A stretch of 39,288 nt of DNA. Source: Kribbella albertanoniae (GTDB lineage: Bacteria; Actinomycetota; Actinomycetes; Propionibacteriales; Kribbellaceae). Below the pieces are notes generated by a model. The model did not search any database. It was not told where the DNA came from and was given only the letters and a program-made list of their open reading frames with translations. The stretch covers positions 1 through 39,288 of the forward strand of contig NZ_SMKA01000047.1 of assembly GCF_004348455.1 (NCBI RefSeq). The letters run 5' to 3'. Shown here one piece after another: positions 7,572 through 16,349 of this stretch; position 1 is the first letter of the stretch; every line of letters starts with the position of its first letter. The translations under genes and the position numbers were made by a program.

Positions 7572-8684
7572 TCAGTAGTCGCGTGTCTCTATTGAAATCA
7601 GGGGCGCGAAATGAACGGATTCATCGAGCACGGACTCGAGCCACTCCGGCAATTCAACGCCATTGACTTCTCGGAGTCTCACTACGCTCGCCCTGGAGAC
7701 ATGGCGCGTCCGAGCGTCCATCAGATAGGCGAATTGTTGTCGGCCGGTCCCCCGTCCGTTTCGACCACTCCGCCCCCGCGGGATCAACTGGTACAGCTCT
7801 CGGCCGGATATGCCTGGGATCACGTCTGCCGCCGACATTCCCGTGTAGACCCGCTCGACGAACTTGCTGGCTCTCGCTGCCTTGTCCGGCTCGAGGAAGG
7901 GCACCAGGCGACACAGCTCCTGTCCCCAGGGACCTGCTGCGTAGAGTTCCGGATAGGTCTTGCCTACCTTGCGATTGAGCTTGTCGATCTGAGCGTTGAC
8001 GATGCCCAGCCGGGTCAAGAGTTCCTGGAGGCTGTTGATGGCACGACGGCTCTCCAGACAGATCGCCCACTTCCCGGCGCCGGTGTTGGAGGTGTAGCCA
8101 TCCAGCGCCAAACCCTGCAGGTAGGCCAGCACGTGTTCGCGTGTCGAGGTCATGACAACCTCGGGGATCGTCTTGTTGGAGGCTCGCGATCCGCACCCGA
8201 GTAGCTCGAGGAACTCGACCAGCCGCTTGCTGGAGGCAACGACATCGGCGCAACGATCAGCTCGCTGGGTGAGGCGCGAGGTGAGATCGAAACAAGACGA
8301 CCACGCTGCTTGAACGCGCTTGAGAACGTGCGGCACAGAGTTCGTCACGGTGACTGACCAGTTCGCGCGATTGGTGTGGCCCTCGGACGCATACGCTCCC
8401 AGCAAGAACGCAAGCTCCGCCGTCATGGCAGCGGGGAGCACCACTGCCTTTTCCGATCCATAGCGCTTTCGGTACGGAAGCTCTGGCAGTGATGCCGGCT
8501 GGGTCGGCCAGTTATAGCCGGCGTAGCGGATACCGAGGAAGTCTCCGACACGGAGGCTACTCGCAACTACCTCACCAGGTCGGTCACCGAGACTGGCGAA
8601 GACTGTCTCATCGTCATTGGTTTCACGCTTGTGCCCGCCGCGGGTGGTCAAGACCAGCCGGCGGGCAATCCGTTCGACTGCCAC
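7572..8684 (-). pseudogene. Intein-like LAGLIDADG homing endonuclease ORF lacking both splice junctions
   Basis: The 370-residue ORF looks like the inside of a large intein. Residues 11-56 read like the intein Hint region (LTTRGGHKRETNDDETVF, then VVASSLRVGDFLGI), but the usual TxxH splicing histidine is replaced (TNDD). Two LAGLIDADG-type motifs follow: LAFLLGAYASEG at 91-102 and LAYLQGLALDGYTSN at 186-200. The ORF ends VHFAPLISIETRDY, the point where an intein would continue into its YDL-V and terminal HN block, which is absent. A TGA two codons before the GTG start removes the N-terminal splice cysteine block. It lies 180 bases downstream of nrdJ, a common intein host, yet the nrdJ here is uninterrupted. 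It is either a decayed intein relic or a free-standing endonuclease derived from one. Confidence 0.7.
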
Positions 8685-8784
8685 AGCTCAACGCTAGGAC
8701 GTCGCACCGACAGAAAGTTCCCAACGCCGGAAGCTCCCGGGCAAAGCAGTTGCTTTTGGCAATTACTCTCACCCCGACGCGCTG

Positions 8785-8820
8785 CGGCCCCCGGGGGATG
8801 TGGGAAGTTCCCGGGGGCCG
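8785..8820 (-). terminator. Terminator hairpin after nrdJ
   Basis: CGGCCCCCGGG (8785-8795) and CCCGGGGGCCG (8810-8820) form a perfect 11-bp GC stem with a 14-nt loop, 42 bases past the nrdJ stop codon. It separates nrdJ from the endonuclease-like ORF downstream, so that ORF is unlikely to be strongly co-transcribed. Confidence 0.65.
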
Positions 8821-8862
8821 TGGCGCGATCAACGAGGGGTCAGCTGGTGGCTGACTTGAGGG

Positions 8863-11784
8863 TTAGCTGCAACCCGAGGTGGAGCCGCAGCCTTCGCAGA
8901 CGTAGCACGAGCCGCTCGGGCGCATCTTGGTACCGCAGGTGAAGCACAGGGGTGCGTCGACCGACGTACCGGTGATGAGCTCGAACATCTCTGCTGTAGT
9001 GCGGACCTCGGTGGAGACCGGCTTGGCTGCCGCCGCGTCGATCGAGGCGTCGTGGAGCTCGACCTTCTCCTCGGACTTGTCCGCGATCGGCTCGACCGAC
9101 TTCAGCGACTCGGCTTCGGAGATCTCGACGGGGGCCGGCTCGTAGGAGCCGGTGTCGAGTTGACGGGAACGCTCGTCGGCGGAGTAGATGCCGAGGGCCG
9201 CGCGGTCGTCGAAGGGCAGGTAATCCAGAGCAAGCCGACGAAAGATGTAGTCCATGATCGACTGCGCCATCCGGACGTCCGGGTCGTCGGTCAGGCCGGC
9301 GGGCTCGAACTTCAGGTTGGTGAACTTCTGCACGTAGGTCTCCAGCGGAACGCCGTGCTGGAGGGCGATCGAGATCGCGATCGAGAAGGCGTCCATCACG
9401 CCGGCCAGGGTCGAGCCCTGCTTGCCCATCTTGAGGAAGACCTCGCCGAGGCCGTCGTCAGGGTAGGAACCCGCCGTCATGTAGCCCTCGGCGCCACCGA
9501 CGGCGAACGACGTGGTCCGCGACGGGCGCGACTTGGGCAGACGCTTCCGGGTCGGCCGGTACTCGATGACCTTCTCGACGATCTTCTCCGCGACCGCCGC
9601 CTGCGCAGCCACCGCGTCGTCGGCCGCGGAGGCCTTCTTCGCCTTGGCGTCGGCCAGCGGCTGACCGACCTTGCAGTTGTCGCGGTAGACTGCCAATGCC
9701 TTCAGGCCGAGCTTCCAGCCCTGGAAGTAGACGTCGGCAATCTCTTCAATTGTTGCCGTCTCAGGAAGATTTACAGTCTTGCTAATGGCGCCACTCAAAA
9801 ATGGCTGGGCCGCTGCCATCATCCGGACGTGGCCCATCGGCTTGATGGCGCGCTCACCCATCGCGGTGTCGAAGATCTCATAGTGCTCCGGCTTCAGGCC
9901 GGGCGCGTCCACGACGTGACCGTTCTCCGCGATGAACTCGACGATCGCCTCGATCGTCTCCTCGGTGTAGCCGTACTGACGCAGTGCCCGCGGGACCGTC
10001 TGGTTGACGATCTGCATCGAGCCGCCGCCGACCAGCTTCTTGAACTTGACCAGCGAGAAGTCCGGCTCGATGCCGGTGGTGTCGCAGTCCATCATGAAGC
10101 CGATGGTCCCGGTCGGTGCCAGCACCGAGGCCTGCGCGTTGCGCCAGCCGTTCTTCGCGCCGATCTTCAGCACGCCCTCCCACGCCTGCGTGGCGTGGGT
10201 GTGGACGTCCTTGTCGATCTCGTGGATGGTCCGGATCGCGTCGTTGGCCGCGGCGTGCTTGCGCATCACCCGGGTGTGCGCGTCCTTGTTCCGCTCGAAG
10301 CCGTCGTAGGCACCGACGACGCCGGCCAGCTCGGCCGACCGCCGGTACGACGTACCGGTCATCAGCGACGTGATAGCGCCCGCCAGTGCGCGACCACCGT
10401 CGGAGTCGTAGGCGTGACCCGTTGCCATCAGCAACGCACCGAGGTTCGCGTAGCCGATGCCGAGCTGCCGGTAGGCGCGGGTGGTCTCGCCGATCGGCTC
10501 GGTCGGGAAGTCGGCGAAGCAGATCGAGATGTCCATCGCGGTGATGATCAGCTCGACGGCCTTGACGAACTTCTCCGAGTCGAACATGTCGTCGTCGCGG
10601 AGGAACTTCATCAGGTTCAGCGACGCGAGGTTGCAGGACGAGTTGTCCAGGTGCATGTACTCCGAGCACGGGTTGGACGCGGTGATCCGGCCCGTCTCCG
10701 GGGTGGTGTGCCAGTCGTTGATGGTGTCGTCGTACTGCAGACCCGGGTCGGCGCAGGCCCACGCGGCCTGGGAGATCTTGTCGAACAGCTGCCGAGCGTC
10801 GACGGTCTCGATCACCGAGTTGTCCAGCCGCGCCCGCAGCCCGAACTCACCCTTCTCCTCGACCGCACGCATGAACTCGTCGGTGACCCGGACGGAGTTG
10901 TTGGCGTTCTGGTACTGGACCGAGGTGATGTCGCGGCCGCCGAGGTCCATGTCGAAGCCCGCGTCGCGCAGGACGCGGATCTTCTCCTCCTCGCGCATCT
11001 TGGTCTCGACGAACTCCTCGATGTCGGGGTGGTCGACGTCCAGCACGACCATCTTGGCCGCCCGCCGGGTGGCGCCACCGGACTTGATCGTCCCGGCGCT
11101 CGCGTCCGCACCGCGCATGAAGGAGACCGGGCCGGAGGCCGTCCCGCCGGAGGACTGCAGCAGCTCCTTGGAGGAGCGGATCCGGGACAGGTTCAGGCCG
11201 GCGCCGGAGCCGCCCTTGAAGATCAGCCCCTCTTCCTTGTACCAGTTCAGGATCGAGTCCATCGAGTCGTCGACGGCCAGGATGAAACAGGCCGAGACCT
11301 GCTGCGGCGACGTCGTCCCGACGTTGAACCAGACCGGCGAGTTGAAGCTGAAGTACTGGTGCAGGAGCATCCAGGTGAGCTCGTGCTCGAAGACCTCGGC
11401 GTCGGCCGGAGTGGTGAAGTAGCCGTAGTCCTCGCCGGCCTTGCGGTAGGTCTTGACGACCCGGTCCAGCAGCTGGCGCAGGCTCCACTCACGGTTGTCG
11501 TGGCCGACCGCACCACGGAAGTACTTGGTGGTGACGATGGTGGACGCGTTCACGCTCCAGTAGTCGGGGAACTCCACCCCGCGCTGCTCGAAGACGGTCT
11601 CACCGGTCTTCCAGTTCTGCTGTACGACGTCGCGGCGCTCCCACGTGACCTCGTCGTACGGGTGTACGCCTTCGGTGGTGAAAATGCGCTCGATGGTGAG
11701 TCCCGCCGGCGCGTTCTTGCGCCCGCGGAACCCGGCCGGCGACCTCTTGGTCGACCCCGAGTGGCCGGTCACCGTCTCTGTCAT
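8863..11784 (-). CDS. nrdJ: Class II (adenosylcobalamin-dependent) ribonucleoside-diphosphate reductase
   Basis: The 973-residue enzyme reduces ribonucleotides to deoxyribonucleotides with coenzyme B12 as radical source, independent of oxygen. Diagnostic segments are present in order: the substrate-site strand VSACFILAVDDSMDSI (about 170-185), the GGSGAGLNLSRIRS loop, the NPCSEYMHLD active-site cysteine motif with CNLASLNL after it, and APTGTIGFMMDCDTTGIEPD. After a basic linker comes a domain ending in FTCGTKMRPSGSCYVCEGCG, the redox cysteine tail that re-reduces the active site. Length and order match actinobacterial NrdJ, with no intein inside. The ATG at 11784 follows AGGAG; the frame is open 15 bases further. 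It lies 110 bases downstream of nrdR and is probably co-transcribed with it under the NrdR boxes near 12500. No cobalamin riboswitch was recognised upstream. Confidence 0.97.
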   Translation of the reverse strand: MTETVTGHSGSTKRSPAGFRGRKNAPAGLTIERIFTTEGVHPYDEVTWERRDVVQQNWKTGETVFEQRGVEFPDYWSVNASTIVTTKYFRGAVGHDNREWSLRQLLDRVVKTYRKAGEDYGYFTTPADAEVFEHELTWMLLHQYFSFNSPVWFNVGTTSPQQVSACFILAVDDSMDSILNWYKEEGLIFKGGSGAGLNLSRIRSSKELLQSSGGTASGPVSFMRGADASAGTIKSGGATRRAAKMVVLDVDHPDIEEFVETKMREEEKIRVLRDAGFDMDLGGRDITSVQYQNANNSVRVTDEFMRAVEEKGEFGLRARLDNSVIETVDARQLFDKISQAAWACADPGLQYDDTINDWHTTPETGRITASNPCSEYMHLDNSSCNLASLNLMKFLRDDDMFDSEKFVKAVELIITAMDISICFADFPTEPIGETTRAYRQLGIGYANLGALLMATGHAYDSDGGRALAGAITSLMTGTSYRRSAELAGVVGAYDGFERNKDAHTRVMRKHAAANDAIRTIHEIDKDVHTHATQAWEGVLKIGAKNGWRNAQASVLAPTGTIGFMMDCDTTGIEPDFSLVKFKKLVGGGSMQIVNQTVPRALRQYGYTEETIEAIVEFIAENGHVVDAPGLKPEHYEIFDTAMGERAIKPMGHVRMMAAAQPFLSGAISKTVNLPETATIEEIADVYFQGWKLGLKALAVYRDNCKVGQPLADAKAKKASAADDAVAAQAAVAEKIVEKVIEYRPTRKRLPKSRPSRTTSFAVGGAEGYMTAGSYPDDGLGEVFLKMGKQGSTLAGVMDAFSIAISIALQHGVPLETYVQKFTNLKFEPAGLTDDPDVRMAQSIMDYIFRRLALDYLPFDDRAALGIYSADERSRQLDTGSYEPAPVEISEAESLKSVEPIADKSEEKVELHDASIDAAAAKPVSTEVRTTAEMFELITGTSVDAPLCFTCGTKMRPSGSCYVCEGCGSTSGCS

Positions 11785-11894
11785 TTTTGCTCCTCGCAAT
11801 TGGCTTCGCCCTGCCGCGGTCTGCCCGGGACCGCCCCGTTGGTACTGCCAACGCCGTACCGCACGTTGTGTTACTGGTACTGCGAATCCCCGAT

Positions 11895-12389
11895 TTATGT
11901 CTGCTGGGTCGGCGTCAGCGGCGGTGGTTCGGTGCCCTCGGGCTCGTTCTCCGCGCGCAGCAGGGCGATCTCGGTCTCGAAATCGTCCGCCGACTCGAAC
12001 TGCCGGTACACACTGGCGAACCGTAGGTAAGCGACCTCGTCCAGCTCCCGCAGCGGCCCGAGGATGGCAAGGCCGACCTCGTGCGCGGGAACCTCCGGCG
12101 AACCGCTCGCCTTCAGGGCGTCCTCAACCTGCTGGCCCAGCCGGGACAGCGCATCCACGCCGACGGGCCGGCCCTTGCAGGCCTTGCTCACACCGTTGAC
12201 GACCTTCTCCCGGCTGAACGGCTCGGTCGCGCCGGAGCGCTTCACGACGGTCAGCTGCATCTGCTCGACGGTGGTGAACCGCTTCTCGCAGACCGGGCAC
12301 TGGCGGCGGCGGCGGATCGCTCCGCCGTCCTCGGCCACCCTGCTGTCGACCACACGGGAATCGGTGTGCCGGCAATACGGACAGTGCAC
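11895..12389 (-). CDS. nrdR: Transcriptional repressor NrdR
   Basis: A 164-residue NrdR. The N-terminal zinc ribbon is complete: C3/C6 in MHCPYC and C31/C34 in QCPVC, with the adjoining basic RRRR stretch used for DNA contact. The ATP-cone follows, from about residue 46 ([18 protein letters not shown]) to about 138, where (d)ATP binding tunes repression of ribonucleotide reductase genes. The acidic, proline-rich tail after 140 is variable in the family. GTG is the start, with GGAGGAG nine bases upstream. It leads the nrdRJ transcription unit, and two NrdR boxes overlap its promoter, so it should repress itself and nrdJ. Confidence 0.97.
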   Translation of the reverse strand: MHCPYCRHTDSRVVDSRVAEDGGAIRRRRQCPVCEKRFTTVEQMQLTVVKRSGATEPFSREKVVNGVSKACKGRPVGVDALSRLGQQVEDALKASGSPEVPAHEVGLAILGPLRELDEVAYLRFASVYRQFESADDFETEIALLRAENEPEGTEPPPLTPTQQT

Positions 12390-12440
12390 GGCGAATCACT
12401 CCTCCCGCAGGCCGCCGCTCGGGCGGGCCGGTCCTTCGTC

Positions 12441-12504
12441 TGTGGATGGATCTGGGGACAACCTGTGTATGGCCTGTGTGTAACCAACCACTACCTGTGG
12501 AAAA
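12441..12504. promoter_or_regulatory. Cluster of DnaA-box-like sequences upstream of nrdR
   Basis: Within 64 bases lie TGTGGATGG (12441), TGGGGACAA (12453), TGTGTATGG (12464), TGTGTGTAA (12475) and TGTGGAAAA (12496). Each is one to three bases from the DnaA-box forms TGTGGATAA or TGTGGACAA, all in one orientation; four of them are spaced 23, 11 and 21 bases apart, near whole helical turns. DnaA control of ribonucleotide reductase genes is known in E. coli. The role here is inferred. Confidence 0.35.
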
Positions 12505-12533
12505 TTACATCCGTGTAACCACTACATCTAGGG
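12487..12533 (-). promoter_or_regulatory. Pair of NrdR boxes
   Basis: ACCACTACCTGTGGAA (12487-12502) and ACCACTACATCTAGGG (12518-12533) resemble the NrdR-box consensus ACACTATATCTAGTGT, the second more closely. They start exactly 31 bp apart, three helical turns, which is the hallmark spacing of paired NrdR boxes. They lie just downstream of the nrdR -10 element. Confidence 0.68.
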
Positions 12534-12563
12534 ATGCTACGTCCCGCCTCCGACACTTTGCAA
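12534..12563 (-). promoter_or_regulatory. Candidate nrdRJ promoter
   Basis: On the minus strand TTGCAA (12558-12563) is followed after 18 bases by TAGCAT (12534-12539). The upstream NrdR box abuts the -10, so bound NrdR would block initiation. Confidence 0.45.
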
Positions 12564-12603
12564 GAACGCCCGAATCTCGCGCGCGTCTCCCTGTTACAAC
12601 ACT

Positions 12604-12629
12604 CACGCGGGCCGGTGTACTCCCGCGTG
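12604..12629 (-). terminator. Hairpin downstream of the GH39 gene
   Basis: CACGCGGG (12604-12611) and CCCGCGTG (12622-12629) form a perfect 8-bp stem with a 10-nt loop, 60 bases past the stop of the minus-strand gene at 12689 and before the nrdR promoter. Plausible terminator without a U-tract. Confidence 0.4.
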
Positions 12630-12688
12630 GCGCCGTCGCAGTGGCCCTTTCGAGGAGCAGAATCCCGCCCTCCCGGGCCGATCGGGAC

Positions 12689-14383
12689 TCAGCCCGCGAG
12701 CGGCCTGAGCACGACCAGACTCAGCGAAGGCAGCGGCAACTCGAGCGTCAGTGACACCCCGTCCACAGCGGTCACCTCAGCGTCATCGGCGAACCGTTCC
12801 AGCCCCTGCCGGTCCGTGATGGTTGCGAGCTGCTCCGGCGTCGGGTCCTGCGGCGAGCCGACGGCCTGCCAGACCGTGTGGCTGTTGCTGTGATCCCGGT
12901 CGATCCGCCACTGCTCGACCGTCCACGCGCCGGACAGGCCGGGGAACTCGACCTCAACCTCGGTCGGAGCGGAATCCTCGGCGTACTGGTCGTCCGCGTG
13001 CCGCCAGACGATCACCGCGAGGCTGCCGTCGGAGGAACTGCGGCTGGCGATCGCGTCGACCTCCTCCGGGAAGCCATTGCCCAGCGCGCCCAGATCGACC
13101 GGTACGGCGGCCGTCGACCGCACGCCTACCCGCCGATCCCGGAGTTGGGCGAAGGCCCGGTACCCGTTCATCAGCGGTTTCTCGATGCCCGCCGCGGTGA
13201 CGAAGCTGCGAGTGCCTTCGAAATACCGCTCGCCTTCCATCGAGAAGCTCCAGGTGGTCGCTTCCCGCACCTTCGCGACGTGCGCGCTGTTGAGATCCAG
13301 CACCTTCTTCATCAGCTTGGCCTGGAACACCGGGTAGTACTCGCTGTTGCGGTAGCCGAAGTTCGCGTTGTCGTAGATCCCCCAGTGCGCAGGCACCGAG
13401 GCGTCACACTCGTCGACGATCGCGGGCAGCGTGGCGAAGGCCGGGAACTCCTCCATCACCGCGAGCATCCGATCGATCTCACGGAGCATCTTCGTCGTCG
13501 ACGGCGACTGCCGGACCGGAGCCGGCGCGCCGATCGGGCCGTACGTGCGCCAGGGTGAGAACGCCGACCCCTTGGTGTGGAACGAGACGAAGTCCAGGGG
13601 CAGCTCGCGCTCGAAGCACGCGGTCAGGAATCCGCGCAGGAAGGTCACACCGCTGTCGCCACCCGTCACCGCCGGCCCGCCGACCCTGCCCTCGGGAAGC
13701 ACACTGCGGATCGCCGCGGCCGTGACGGCGTACAGGTCGTTGAACTGTTCGAGGGTGCCGCGCCAGTAGAAGATGTCCGGCTCGTTCCAGAGTTCCCACA
13801 GCCACTGCGAGACCTCGCTCTCGCCGTACCTGTCCAGACAGTGCTGGGCGAGTGCGGCGACCAGACCGCCCCACTTGTCGTAGTCCTTCGGCGGGTAGGA
13901 CCACCAGCCGGCTTCGTACTCGCTGTACTGCGTGGGGCTGCTCTCGAACGGGAACTCGGCCTTGGCGTGGTCCGGCACCAGCGCCAGTGGAGTGAAGGCC
14001 AGCTCCACGAGCGGATGGTGGCCGGCCGCAACGATCGTGTCGTACGTCTGGTCGGCGATGGTGAAGTCGTAGAACGGATTACCGTCGGCATCCTCGTGAT
14101 AGACGTTCCCGCTGCCCCAGTGCGGCAGGCCGAGTCCGGTCCCACTGTTGAACACGTAGTGGGGCCGGACGTGGTACGGCGTCTCCGCGAATCCGCCGAT
14201 CGTTTCCAGCGTACGGCGGCCCTGGGCGGTGTACGTCCAGTTGATCTCGTCGTACCCGAGGCTCGCCCAGGGCCTCTCGAGGAGGCCCTGGTCGTCGTTC
14301 ACCGCCACGGTCACCACGGCCCGCCGTACATGCGGGGCAGCTGGATCGGAGGGCATATAGGGCACATTGGTCTCGGTGGTCAT
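12689..14383 (-). CDS. Glycoside hydrolase family 39 protein (beta-xylosidase-like)
   Basis: The 564-residue protein matches GH39 beta-xylosidases: a (beta/alpha)8 barrel with SQWLWELWNEPDIFYW near residues 193-207 (acid/base E201) and ATLPAIVDECD near 317-327 (nucleophile E325). A C-terminal beta-sandwich (about 430-564) completes the family architecture. There is no signal peptide, so it probably acts on imported xylo-oligosaccharides or other beta-linked glycosides in the cytoplasm. ATG 14383 and ATG 14392 are both possible; neither has a good ribosome site. It follows the phosphodiesterase gene on the same strand by about 30 bases, with a palindrome in the gap. Confidence 0.88.
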   Translation of the reverse strand: MTTETNVPYMPSDPAAPHVRRAVVTVAVNDDQGLLERPWASLGYDEINWTYTAQGRRTLETIGGFAETPYHVRPHYVFNSGTGLGLPHWGSGNVYHEDADGNPFYDFTIADQTYDTIVAAGHHPLVELAFTPLALVPDHAKAEFPFESSPTQYSEYEAGWWSYPPKDYDKWGGLVAALAQHCLDRYGESEVSQWLWELWNEPDIFYWRGTLEQFNDLYAVTAAAIRSVLPEGRVGGPAVTGGDSGVTFLRGFLTACFERELPLDFVSFHTKGSAFSPWRTYGPIGAPAPVRQSPSTTKMLREIDRMLAVMEEFPAFATLPAIVDECDASVPAHWGIYDNANFGYRNSEYYPVFQAKLMKKVLDLNSAHVAKVREATTWSFSMEGERYFEGTRSFVTAAGIEKPLMNGYRAFAQLRDRRVGVRSTAAVPVDLGALGNGFPEEVDAIASRSSSDGSLAVIVWRHADDQYAEDSAPTEVEVEFPGLSGAWTVEQWRIDRDHSNSHTVWQAVGSPQDPTPEQLATITDRQGLERFADDAEVTAVDGVSLTLELPLPSLSLVVLRPLAG

Positions 14384-14391
14384 CCCACACA

Positions 14392-14407
14392 TCTACACCG
14401 ATGTAGA
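14392..14407. promoter_or_regulatory. Palindrome at the start of the GH39 gene
   Basis: TCTACACCGATGTAGA has 6-bp inverted arms around CCGA and lies in the short gap between the phosphodiesterase stop and the GH39 start. Size and position suit a repressor operator that would regulate the glycosidase on its own; no cognate regulator is identified. Confidence 0.35.
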
Positions 14408-14416
14408 GACCCCTGG

Positions 14417-16267
14417 CTACCGCAGCGCGTTGGCCTCCGCGACGATCTGCTGCAGCCGTACGGCGCTCAATCCAGTCGAGCCCGCCGACGCCGCGTACCT
14501 GGCCAGTACGGCGTACTGGCCCTGACCGAGCAGCGTGGTCATCGTCGAAACGGCAGCCGGGCGCGCGCCCGAAGTCAGGATCAGATGGGCGAGACCGGTC
14601 CGTGAACCGACGATCTCGAATGTGGACACGGCGGTCGTGGCGCCGATCTGCGCCTTGATCTCGTGGGTTCCGGCCGCGAGCGCGGTCGTGTCGATGGCGG
14701 CGCCGTTTTCGATCGGCCGGCCGTCGAGGGTGATGGTCGCCGGCTCACTCAGGTTCGACGAGACCGCGATCGTGGGCTGCTGAGCGCGATCGAGCTTGGC
14801 TCCGGGGGCCGGGCTCACGATCGTCAACCGCGACGCCGCCCGCTGCAGGAAAGCCGCGTTCCAGCCGGCCAGCTCCGCCGGGCGGTTGGTGATGATGCCG
14901 TCGACGCCCGCCTTCTCCAGCGCGTTCCAGCGCGTCGCGTCATCGACGGTCCACACGTTCACCGCGACGCCAGCCGCGTGCAGTTCCGCGATGGCGGCAG
15001 GCCGGGCCGACAGTGCCGCGTCGGACGGGTTGTACGCCGACAGGTCGAGGTCCTTCGCGATCGCGACCGGATCCGGATCGAGCGTGCTGCGGAGCAGCCC
15101 GAGCGGCAGTTCAGGCGCGAGCTCACGCACCCAGCGCAGGTGCTGCGGCTCGAAACTCTGCACGAACACCCGGCTGCTCATCCCCCGGCCGCGTACGTCG
15201 GACACGATCCGCGCGACTGAGTCCCGGGTGTGGGCGCCCTTGACCTCCAGCAACAGGTTGCCGCCGCGGGTCTTGAGACCGTCGAGCTGCTGCACGAGCG
15301 TCGGAACCCGCTGGCCGGCGAAGGCCGGAGCGAACCACGAGCCAGCATCGAGCGCAGCAATCTGCGCCGCCGTCAACGACCTGATCGCGCCAGTACCGTC
15401 GGTGGTCCGGTCGACCGTGGTGTCGTGCAGGATCACCGGTACGCCGTCCTTCGTCGGCTGTACGTCGTTCTCGATCCATTCGGCGCGGGCCCGTCGGGCG
15501 ACCTCGTCCGAGGCTGCGGTGTTTTCGGGCGCGGCCGACGAAGCACCCCGGTGCGCCCAGACCCGCAGCGGGTCGCCGGACTTGCGGATGAACGACTCCT
15601 TCGCCAGCGGAGTCACCTTCAGATCGTCGAAGGACACGGTCGCGCCGTTGACGAGCAGGCCTTGTACGCCGGCCGCCGTACGGTTCACGGCCGTGGTGCG
15701 CAGCGATTCGCGGCCGTCGACGTACCAGGTGGCGCGCGAGCCGCGGACCTCGACAGCCACGGCGACCTCCTTGCCGATGCCGACCTGGAGCGGCGCGGCG
15801 GCGGTGTCGGTGACGTTCCAGGTGTTCGACGGGGTGCGCTGGGCGAACTCGAGCCCGTTGGTCGCGGTGGAGCCGTTCCGGAGCGTGGCGATGGACCAGG
15901 GCACGGCTCCGCTCGGCGCGAGATCGAGGCCGAACGCGACCCAGCGGCCGGCGTCGACCGCCGACTCGAAGCGCAGGTGACTCTCGATCCGGAAGTCGGT
16001 CAGCGGCGCACCGAAGGTGATCCGGCTGAGCTGGCTCGAGGCGGTCGACGTACCGACGAGGCGGCCGTTCTGCACCTTCCAGGCGCCTTCCACCGCGTTC
16101 CAGCCGGTGGGCAGGGCGGTGCCGTCGAAGGTCTCGTTGACGGTCGGGGTCTCGGCCGACGGTCCGGCGACGGCTGTTTCCGGCGGGCTCGTGATCAGGG
16201 CGGTGACTGTGATTCCAGCAGCCAGTGCGGCGAGCACTGCCCGAGGGCGGCGTGACGTGAGCTTCAT
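14417..16267 (-). CDS. Secreted glycerophosphodiester phosphodiesterase with accessory domains
   Basis: The 616-residue preprotein starts MKLTSRRPRAVLAALAAG with a signal peptide ending near AVA-GP (about residue 34). A concanavalin-like sandwich follows (about 40-225, NETFDGTALPTGWNAVEGAW). The GDPD barrel begins at VWAHRGASSAAPENT and continues with WIENDVQPTKDGVPVILHD, giving the His, Glu-Asp and His residues of the metal site, and ends near GVDGIITNRP. An Ig-like segment comes next, then a helical tail (LLGQGQYAVLARY) of the kind found in secreted actinobacterial carbohydrate enzymes. It would hydrolyse glycerophosphodiesters or teichoic-acid-type polymers outside the cell for glycerol and phosphate. 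The frame is open 495 bases further upstream, but that stretch has no protein-like character and overlaps the divergent nucleoside hydrolase. Confidence 0.88.
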   Translation of the reverse strand: MKLTSRRPRAVLAALAAGITVTALITSPPETAVAGPSAETPTVNETFDGTALPTGWNAVEGAWKVQNGRLVGTSTASSQLSRITFGAPLTDFRIESHLRFESAVDAGRWVAFGLDLAPSGAVPWSIATLRNGSTATNGLEFAQRTPSNTWNVTDTAAAPLQVGIGKEVAVAVEVRGSRATWYVDGRESLRTTAVNRTAAGVQGLLVNGATVSFDDLKVTPLAKESFIRKSGDPLRVWAHRGASSAAPENTAASDEVARRARAEWIENDVQPTKDGVPVILHDTTVDRTTDGTGAIRSLTAAQIAALDAGSWFAPAFAGQRVPTLVQQLDGLKTRGGNLLLEVKGAHTRDSVARIVSDVRGRGMSSRVFVQSFEPQHLRWVRELAPELPLGLLRSTLDPDPVAIAKDLDLSAYNPSDAALSARPAAIAELHAAGVAVNVWTVDDATRWNALEKAGVDGIITNRPAELAGWNAAFLQRAASRLTIVSPAPGAKLDRAQQPTIAVSSNLSEPATITLDGRPIENGAAIDTTALAAGTHEIKAQIGATTAVSTFEIVGSRTGLAHLILTSGARPAAVSTMTTLLGQGQYAVLARYAASAGSTGLSAVRLQQIVAEANALR

Positions 16268-16349
16268 GGGCAGCAACCGTAGGAAAGTCACGCGAACTAC
16301 GCCACAGCTAGTGATGAATTGACTTCGAACGATGGGTGAGGATAGGCGC

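Noticed and set aside
11785-11894. Possible cobalamin riboswitch ahead of nrdJ
   Set aside because: The nrdR-nrdJ gap is only 110 bases and shows no B12-box-like conserved core; a riboswitch of this class needs about 200 bases.
9052-12030. Very long plus-strand open frame of about 990 codons opposite nrdJ and part of nrdR
   Set aside because: It is an antisense shadow produced by strong third-position GC bias; its translation is arginine/valine/aspartate-rich with no fold-like pattern, while the opposite strand encodes clear NrdJ and NrdR.
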